A stretch of 10,290 bases of DNA from an uncultured Eubacteriales bacterium. GTDB taxonomy: Bacteria > Bacillota > Clostridia > Oscillospirales > Oscillospiraceae. The stretch lies in contig URCB01000061.1 in assembly GCA_900546255.1 (NCBI GenBank), positions 1-10,290 of the forward strand. Reading direction: 5' to 3'. Below are positions 6,143 to 10,290 of the stretch, one piece after another. Below the pieces are notes generated by a model. That model saw nothing but the letters and a program-made list of their open reading frames with translations, made no database searches and was not told the DNA's origin. The position numbers were made by a program, and so were the translations under genes. Each line of letters begins with the position of its first letter. Positions within the stretch are counted from its first letter, which is position 1.

Positions 6143-6248
6143 GCCCTCTTACTCCCCTATTTATTACAAATTGGCAACATTTTGCCATATCCCCTTGCCT
6201 TTTTTGTTCATTTCGTGTATCCTTTCCGTGGAAGCCCCCGTCTCTTCG
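6131..6248 (+). repeat. regulatory cassette, copy 2
   Basis: This is the 118-bp second copy of 5488-5604. Unlike copy 1, the sequence diverges right after the shared leader start, and the expected ribosome binding region appears 403 bp later at 6652-6690. Between them lies an AT-richer insert carrying the gene at 6370. Confidence 0.9.
6195..6223 (+). promoter_or_regulatory. sigma-A-like promoter in cassette copy 2
   Basis: The -35 TTGCCT (6195-6200), 17-bp spacer and -10 TATCCT (6218-6223) keep the same geometry as copy 1. The promoter would transcribe the gene at 6370 and, if no terminator intervenes, those at 6691 and 6878. Confidence 0.62.
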
Positions 6249-6369
6249 TCCCGGTATCGTGGAAGAACACCTTGGCTCCTGCACAGTAAAATCGTTGACC
6301 GCCAGGGATTTCTTCTCCCTTTCTTTCGAGGGTACAAAATCTGGAAAACTGGAAAGGCGGCAATGAATC

Positions 6370-6525
6370 ATGTTCTTCTTACTCTTTTTGCTCTGCATTC
6401 CCTTTCTCCTCGCCTCTATGATGAGAAAAGCCGCAAAAGATAAATTTCCTACCTTGGAGTGCTGCATCCTATCCGGCGGCATTTTTATGTGCTACTTTCT
6501 CTTTATGATATTACCTCACATATAA
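6370..6525 (+). CDS. 51-residue two-helix membrane protein
   Basis: This short ORF encodes a first hydrophobic helix (MFFLLFLLCIPFLLASMM, ~1-18), a charged link (RKAAKDKFPTLE, 19-30) and a second helix (CCILSGGIFMCYFLFMILPHI, 31-51). An in-frame stop at 6364-6366 fixes the start at 6370. GGAAAGG (6351-6357) lies 12 nt upstream, a long spacing; the overlapping frame from ATG 6363 gives only a 26-residue peptide and is closer to the ribosome binding site, so coupling of the two starts is possible. Base composition is AT-richer than the neighbours and the gene sits in the repeat-bounded segment, which suggests recent arrival. Its role is unknown; small hydrophobic proteins of this size include toxins and membrane-complex modulators, but nothing here proves either. 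Confidence 0.6.
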   Translation: MFFLLFLLCIPFLLASMMRKAAKDKFPTLECCILSGGIFMCYFLFMILPHI

Positions 6526-6628
6526 AACCAAAGGATGTCTCCTGGGCAAAGAATCCGTCCCATGAATGAAACACTGACCACCCTGCTCATCGCCGCAGAC
6601 AAGTTTACCCGGCAAACACCGTACCACA

Positions 6629-6655
6629 GGGCAGCCTCTGGACCAGGGGCTGCCC
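6629..6655 (+). other. leader hairpin before the gene at 6691
   Basis: GGGCAGCC (6629-6636) pairs with GGCTGCCC (6648-6655) around an 11-nt loop. It has no U tract and lies 20 nt before the ribosome binding site of the next gene, so it may be a leader structure rather than a terminator. Confidence 0.4.
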
Positions 6656-6690
6656 CCGTCCCTTCGCCTGCTGGAAAGGAGATCCCTCTT

Positions 6691-6846
6691 ATGATGGTAT
6701 TCCTGTTTCTTATCCTCTCTGTCCTGTTCACCCTTCTGCTGGTCCAGGCCGTCATCGACGGGGGCCATGACCAGCCTTACACCGCCAAGGCCATCCTGGC
6801 CGGGGTGTGCCTGGCCATTTTGGTGGCGCTGCTGTACTACTTCTAG
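6691..6846 (+). CDS. 51-residue two-helix membrane protein
   Basis: The product has a hydrophobic helix (MMVFLFLILSVLFTLLLVQAVI, 1-22), a polar turn (DGGHDQPYTAK, 23-33) and a second helix (AILAGVCLAILVALLYYF, 34-51). The ATG at 6691 was chosen because AAAGGAG (6675-6681) lies 9 nt upstream and matches the cassette leader of the gene at 5627; the long in-frame reading from 6535 crosses a hairpin and encodes no plausible N-terminus. It has the same length and layout as the protein at 6370 but clearly different sequence and GC-rich codons, so descent from a common ancestor is uncertain. It is followed after 31 bp by the gene at 6878. Function is unknown. Confidence 0.72.
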   Translation: MMVFLFLILSVLFTLLLVQAVIDGGHDQPYTAKAILAGVCLAILVALLYYF

Positions 6847-6877
6847 TTCTGAGAACCCCTGGGAAAGGAGGACTCCC

Positions 6878-7474
6878 ATGTCTCAACGTACCACCCGTCT
6901 CCGCGGCCCTTTGGCCGCCTTGCTCATCGCCCTAGGGGTGGGGGCCGTCCTGCTGGTGGGGGAGGTGGCCTGCTTCTCCCTCCACCCCGGGGTGGCCAGC
7001 GCCGCCAACGCCAGCCATCCCCGGGACCTGCCGGAGGGGGAGGCCTTTCTCTCCGCCGTCCAGCTCTCCCCCACCTGGGCCTGGCCGGTGACCGTCACCC
7101 AGGTGGAGATCCAGGACCCCGCCTCGGGGGAGATTTTCACCCCGGAGCTGATCCTCTGTGACCAGGACGGGCACAGGGATGGCCCCTCCATGGCCTCCGC
7201 CTGGCAGGGGCCCCGGGCAGACTTTGCCGCCCACTTCCCCGGTGGGACCCAGCCCGCCGTGCCCGGCACCCTGGCCAGCCGGGACGCCGTCCTGGCCACC
7301 CTCTGGAACCCCCTGCCCCCCGGGGACCGGCCCCTGACCTACACCATCCACTACCGTCTGCTGGGCCTCTTCCCCAAGACGGAGACCTTCTCCTACACCT
7401 GGGACACGGGGGAGGGGACGGTTCCAGAGGGCCCGGCAGGCCCCCTGGCCGCCCTGCGGGCCCTGCTGGCCTGA
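6878..7474 (+). CDS. membrane-anchored extracytoplasmic protein of unknown function (198 aa)
   Basis: The basic start MSQRTTRLRG leads into one hydrophobic helix (~11-31, LAALLIALGVGAVLLVGEV), then a ~165-residue outside domain. That domain shows beta-strand patterning: FLSAVQLSPTWAWPVTVTQVEIQD (57-80), EIFTPELILCDQDG (85-98) and PLTYTIHYRLLGLFPKTETFSYTW (150-173). Two cysteines in or near it (C32, C94) could pair if exported. AAAGGAGG (6864-6871) is 6 nt before the ATG; the longer in-frame reading from 6767 runs through the gene at 6691 and is not real. It ends in an Ala/Leu-rich tail. It probably shares a transcript with the gene at 6691. I do not recognise the family. Confidence 0.82.
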   Translation: MSQRTTRLRGPLAALLIALGVGAVLLVGEVACFSLHPGVASAANASHPRDLPEGEAFLSAVQLSPTWAWPVTVTQVEIQDPASGEIFTPELILCDQDGHRDGPSMASAWQGPRADFAAHFPGGTQPAVPGTLASRDAVLATLWNPLPPGDRPLTYTIHYRLLGLFPKTETFSYTWDTGEGTVPEGPAGPLAALRALLA

Positions 7475-7483
7475 GGGCGGCGG

Positions 7484-7491
7484 AAAGGAGG
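7484..7491 (+). promoter_or_regulatory. orphan Shine-Dalgarno with no start codon
   Basis: AAAGGAGG occurs 10 nt after the stop of the gene at 6878, in the same context as the ribosome binding sites of neighbouring genes, but no ATG, GTG or TTG follows at usable distance before the hairpin. It is partly covered by GAAAGG/CCTTTC pairing (7483-7488 with 7497-7502). It looks like the relic of a lost gene. Confidence 0.4.
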
Positions 7492-7508
7492 TCCCCCCTT
7501 TCGCCCCG

Positions 7509-7532
7509 CCCCCTGCCCCTTTGGGCAGGGGG
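7509..7532 (+). terminator. hairpin terminator after the small-gene cluster
   Basis: CCCCCTGCCC (7509-7518) pairs perfectly with GGGCAGGGGG (7523-7532) around CTTT, followed by ACTTTTCG. The stem is strong and the U tract short; it separates the gene at 6878 from comM. Confidence 0.7.
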
Positions 7533-7559
7533 ACTTTTCGTGAAAAGGCGGGTTTTCCC

Positions 7560-7588
7560 TTGTCTCCCGGGGCGTTTTGTGGCATAGT
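7560..7588 (+). promoter_or_regulatory. candidate promoter for comM-thiI
   Basis: The -35 TTGTCT (7560-7565), a 17-bp spacer and the -10 CATAGT (7583-7588), with TGG in extended -10 position (7580-7582), lie 42 bp before the comM ATG. Confidence 0.55.
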
Positions 7589-7629
7589 AAGGGTGGAATG
7601 TTATCCCCTTCTGGGAAAGGAGGCTCGCC

Positions 7630-9150
7630 ATGCTGTGCAAAGTGCGTTCCCTGGGGCTCCAGGGCATCTCCGGGTATGAGGTCACCGCCGAGTGCGACCT
7701 GGCCGGGGGCCTGCCCAACTTCGACATCGTGGGGCTCCCCGACACCGCCGTGAAGGAGGCCCGGGAGCGGGTCCGGGCGGCCATCAAGAACAGCGGCTAC
7801 GCCTTTCCCGTGGGGCGGATCACCGTGAACCTGGCCCCCGCCAACCGGCGGAAGTCCGGCACGGTGTACGACCTGCCCATTTTGGTGGGCATCCTCACCG
7901 CCGCCGGGCAGCTGGACTGGTCCGACCCAGATTGTGCCTTCGTGGGGGAGCTCTCCCTCTCCGGCACCCTGCGGCCGGTGGTGGGGATGCTCCCCATGGC
8001 CCTGGCCGCCCGGGCGGCGGGGATCCGCCGCCTCTTCGTCCCGGCGGACAGCGCCTCGGAGGCCACCCTGGCCCAGGGCCTCACCGTCTACCCCGTGGAG
8101 ACGGTGGGCCAGCTGGCCGACCACCTGGCCGGCCGGGCCCCCATTGACCCTGCCCCGGTGTGGCAGGGGGGCGAGGAGGACCTCCCCCTGCCGGACTTTG
8201 CCGAGGTCCGGGGCCAGGGCCCGGTGAAGCGGGTGCTGGAGATCGCCGCCGCCGGGGGGCACAACGTGCTCCTGGTGGGCCCCCCGGGCTCGGGGAAGAG
8301 TATGCTGGCCCGGCGGCTGCCCTCCATCCTGCCCCCCATGACCCGGCGGGAGGCCTTGGAGACCACCCAGATCCACTCGGTGCTGGGGCTCACCACCAAG
8401 GAGCGGCCCCTGCTGACCCAGCGGCCCTTCCGGTCCCCCCACCACACCATCTCCCCCGGGGGGATGGCGGGGGGCGGCTCCCCCTACCCCCGGCCGGGGG
8501 AGATCTCCCTGGCCCACCACGGGGTGCTGTTCCTGGACGAGCTGCCGGAGTTTCACAAGGACGTCATCGAGGTCCTCCGCCAGCCCATGGAGGACGGGGT
8601 GATCTCCGTGGTCCGCTCGGCGGCCACCGAGACCTACCCCAGCCGGTTCCTCCTCCTGTGCGCCATGAACCCCTGCAAGTGCGGGTGGTACGGCCACCCC
8701 TCCGGCCGGTGCCGGTGCTCCCCCCAGCAGGTGAAGAAGTATCTGGGCAAGCTCTCCGGCCCCCTGCTGGACCGGATCGACCTCTTCGCCGAGGTCCCCG
8801 CCCTGGAGTTTGAGGCTCTGGCCGACCGCAGCCCCGGGGAGCCCTCTTCCGCCATCCGGGCCCGGGTGACCCAGGCCCGGGCCATCCAGACCCAGCGCTA
8901 CGGCCCGGAGGGGCCCCTGTGCAACGCCGCCATGGGCCAGGCCGAGCTGCGGCAGTACTGCGCCCTGGACGGGGAGAGCCAGGCCCTTATGAAGGGAGCT
9001 TACGAGCACATGGGCCTCACCGCCCGGAGCTATGACCGCATCCTCCGGGTGGCCCGGACCATTGCCGACCTGGACGGCAGCCAGCCCCTCCAGCCCCACC
9101 ACCTGGCGGAGGCCATCCAGTACCGCCAGTCGGACTACTTCCCCGCCTGA
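7630..9150 (+). CDS. comM: YifB/ComM family Mg-chelatase-like AAA+ ATPase
   Basis: This encodes 506 residues, the usual family length, with no break. The N-terminal Lon-protease-like (ChlI) domain spans ~20-170 (GLPNFDIVGLPDTAVKEARERV, 27-48). The AAA+ module follows, with Walker A GPPGSGKS (217-224), Walker B GVLFLDE (298-304) and the GPLLDRIDL sensor/arginine region (377-385); the C-terminal helical lid reaches ~506. A cysteine cluster (C344, C349, C351, C361, C363) within CAMNPCKCGWYGHPSGRCRC is typical. In Proteobacteria, ComM is a hexameric helicase that helps branch migration during natural transformation; in anaerobic Firmicutes the role is less clear. AAAGGAGG (7616-7623) is 6 nt before the ATG. 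It is followed after 41 bp by thiI, probably in one transcript. Confidence 0.94.
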   Translation: MLCKVRSLGLQGISGYEVTAECDLAGGLPNFDIVGLPDTAVKEARERVRAAIKNSGYAFPVGRITVNLAPANRRKSGTVYDLPILVGILTAAGQLDWSDPDCAFVGELSLSGTLRPVVGMLPMALAARAAGIRRLFVPADSASEATLAQGLTVYPVETVGQLADHLAGRAPIDPAPVWQGGEEDLPLPDFAEVRGQGPVKRVLEIAAAGGHNVLLVGPPGSGKSMLARRLPSILPPMTRREALETTQIHSVLGLTTKERPLLTQRPFRSPHHTISPGGMAGGGSPYPRPGEISLAHHGVLFLDELPEFHKDVIEVLRQPMEDGVISVVRSAATETYPSRFLLLCAMNPCKCGWYGHPSGRCRCSPQQVKKYLGKLSGPLLDRIDLFAEVPALEFEALADRSPGEPSSAIRARVTQARAIQTQRYGPEGPLCNAAMGQAELRQYCALDGESQALMKGAYEHMGLTARSYDRILRVARTIADLDGSQPLQPHHLAEAIQYRQSDYFPA

Positions 9151-9158
9151 GGGCGGGG
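9141..9158 (+). other. small hairpin over the comM stop codon
   Basis: CCCCGCC (9141-9147) and GGCGGGG (9152-9158) pair with the TGA stop in the loop. With no U tract it is unlikely to terminate; it may only tune comM-thiI mRNA. Confidence 0.3.
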
Positions 9159-9191
9159 CGCCAACCCAACCACGAAAGGAAGCTATCCACT

Positions 9192-10290
9192 ATGTCTTAC
9201 GTTCCCAGCGCGCCCCCGGTGGGCGATGAGATCTTTCTGCTCAAGATGGGAGAGATGGTCCTCAAGGGCCTCAACCGCCGCACCTTTGAGGAGCGGCTCA
9301 TGGGCAACGCCCGCCGCCGGCTGCAAAAGTACGGCAAGTTCCGCATCTACTCCCGCCAGTCCATCACCTACGTGGAGCCCAAGGAGGCCGGGTGCGACAT
9401 GGACGGGGCCTTTGCCACCCTCTCCCGCCTGTTCGGGGTGGTGGGCCTGTCCCGGGCCAAGGCCTGCGAAAAGACCCCCGAAGCCATCCTCGAAACCGCC
9501 AAGACCTACCTCCACGACGACCTGATGGCCGCCCGGACCTTTAAGGTGGAGTCCAAGCGGTCGGACAAGACCTTCCCCCTGACCTCCATCCAGCTCTCCC
9601 AGTACGTGGGGGGGGAGCTCAACGAGGCCTTCCCCCACATCCAGGCGGACATGCACCACCCGGAGCTCACCGTCCACGTGGAGGTGCGGGACTTTGCCGC
9701 CTACGTCCACGGGGACCCCGCCCCCGGCGCCGGCGGCCTGCCGGTGGGGGTGGGGGGCAAGGCGGTCTCCCTCCTGTCCGGAGGGATTGACAGCCCCGTG
9801 GCCTCCTGGATGATGGCCAAGCGGGGGGTGGCCCTGGAGATGGTCCACTTCTTCAGCTACCCCTACACCTCCCCCGAGGCCAAGGACAAGGTCCTCACCC
9901 TGGCCCAGCTCCTGACCCCCTGGTGCGGGCGGCTCACCGTCCACGTGGTGCCCTTCACCAAGATTCAGGAGCAGCTGCGGCTCCACTGCCCGGAGGCCCT
10001 CTTCACCCTGCTGATGCGCCGGTTCATGATGCGCATCTCGGAGCGGGTGGCCCAGCGGGTGGGGGCCCACGGGCTGATCACCGGGGAGTCCCTGGGCCAG
10101 GTGGCCAGCCAGACCATGGAGGCCATGGCGGTCACCGGCCAGGTGTGTACCCTGCCGGTGTTCCGCCCCCTGGTGGGGATGGACAAGGAGGAGATCGTCC
10201 GCACCGCCCGGAAGATCGGCACCTTTGAGACCTCCATCCTCCCCTACGAGGACTGCTGCACCGTCTTCACCCCCCGGCACCCCCGCCTGC
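9192..10290 (+). CDS. thiI: tRNA 4-thiouridine / thiamine thiazole sulfurtransferase ThiI (3' end beyond window)
   Basis: The frame is open from 9192 to the window end, giving 366 residues. Domains in order are a ferredoxin-like N-terminus plus THUMP (~10-175; includes LLKMGEMVLKGLNRRTFEERL, 17-36) and a PP-loop ATPase with SLLSGGIDSPVASWMM (193-208), TGESLGQVASQT (297-308) and PYEDCCTVFTPRHP (351-364). It adenylates U8 of tRNA and inserts sulfur to make s4U, and in many bacteria also supports thiazole formation. Clostridial ThiI proteins are ~390-400 residues without the rhodanese domain of the E. coli enzyme, so only ~25-35 residues are probably missing here. AAAGGA (9175-9180) lies 11 nt before the ATG. 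Its usual sulfur donor, a NifS/IscS desulfurase, is not in the window. Confidence 0.94.
   Translation, partial: MSYVPSAPPVGDEIFLLKMGEMVLKGLNRRTFEERLMGNARRRLQKYGKFRIYSRQSITYVEPKEAGCDMDGAFATLSRLFGVVGLSRAKACEKTPEAILETAKTYLHDDLMAARTFKVESKRSDKTFPLTSIQLSQYVGGELNEAFPHIQADMHHPELTVHVEVRDFAAYVHGDPAPGAGGLPVGVGGKAVSLLSGGIDSPVASWMMAKRGVALEMVHFFSYPYTSPEAKDKVLTLAQLLTPWCGRLTVHVVPFTKIQEQLRLHCPEALFTLLMRRFMMRISERVAQRVGAHGLITGESLGQVASQTMEAMAVTGQVCTLPVFRPLVGMDKEEIVRTARKIGTFETSILPYEDCCTVFTPRHPRL

Larger units (their letters stand above)
6234..6666. repeat. 15-bp direct repeats flanking an AT-richer segment
   Basis: GCCCCCGTCTCTTCG (6234-6248) and GCCCCCGTCCCTTCG (6652-6666) match at 14 of 15 positions and bracket 403 bp (6249-6651). 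The left repeat ends cassette copy 2; the right one continues with the leader and ribosome binding site expected in a complete cassette (compare 5590-5626). The geometry suggests insertion into, or recombination between, cassette leaders. No transposase is present. Confidence 0.6.

Noticed and set aside
6129..6443. 104-codon open frame over cassette copy 2
   Set aside because: It runs through the hairpin, promoter and leader, has no ribosome binding site, and its end overlaps the more plausible two-helix protein in another frame.
6087..6482. 131-codon minus-strand frame opposite the insert
   Set aside because: It reads back through the duplicated promoter and GC hairpin, with no ribosome binding site or domain pattern.
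6535..6690. 52-residue N-terminal extension of the protein at 6691
   Set aside because: It spans the 6629-6655 hairpin and the cassette ribosome binding site, and it would bury the first hydrophobic helix. The start at 6691 has a proper AAAGGAG.
7393..9102. 569-codon open frame on the minus strand across comM
   Set aside because: It is antisense to a complete ComM with all motifs. The Gly/Pro/His-rich low-complexity translation is the usual shadow of GC-rich codons.
9183..10280. 365-codon open frame on the minus strand across thiI
   Set aside because: It is antisense to ThiI with intact THUMP and PP-loop motifs; its composition is repetitive Gly/His/Val with no recognisable domain.

Overview
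The window looks like chromosome of a GC-rich Firmicute, most likely an Oscillospiraceae gut anaerobe of the Flavonifractor/Lawsonibacter type. This is inferred from very high third-position GC, strong AAAGGAGG-type ribosome binding sites before nearly every gene, the wording of the L13/S9 proteins, a ThiI with no room before the window end for a rhodanese domain, and an ECF sigma factor paired with a DUF4367-like membrane partner. No mobile-element gene, CRISPR array, tRNA or rRNA is visible.

Layout. Positions 8-858 hold the rplM-rpsI ribosomal operon on the minus strand. It is driven by a fully consensus sigma-A promoter (1000-1028) and a ~135-nt leader with a long hairpin, a candidate L13-type autoregulatory leader. 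Facing away from it is a TtcA-type tRNA 2-thiocytidine sulfurtransferase (1151-1891). Next is a three-gene unit (1977-3950): ECF sigma factor, overlapping single-pass membrane protein (probable anti-sigma/sensor), and small exported protein, closed by a strong terminator (3979-4015).

Positions 4016-7474 are the least ordinary part. They hold six small genes with one or two N-terminal or spanning membrane segments and no function I recognise, plus a 46-residue aromatic-rich orphan ORF preceded by a five-codon mini-ORF. Two ~118-bp copies of a regulatory cassette (GC hairpin, promoter, leader) lie at 5488-5604 and 6131-6248. The last part of the cassette leader occurs a third time, directly before the gene at 6691. 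A 403-bp AT-richer segment carrying a 51-residue two-helix membrane protein sits between 15-bp direct repeats within this cassette, which looks like an insertion or rearrangement. The neighbouring gene also encodes a 51-residue two-helix protein.

From 7630 the window returns to conserved genes: a full-length ComM/YifB AAA+ ATPase, then thiI (tRNA 4-thiouridine/thiazole sulfurtransferase), which runs off the right end. Two PP-loop tRNA-thiolation enzymes (TtcA, ThiI) therefore lie within 9 kb, with no cysteine desulfurase between them. I see no clear new defence or catalytic system. The strongest leads are the duplicated cassette, the tiny membrane proteins and the structured region at 4021-4200.
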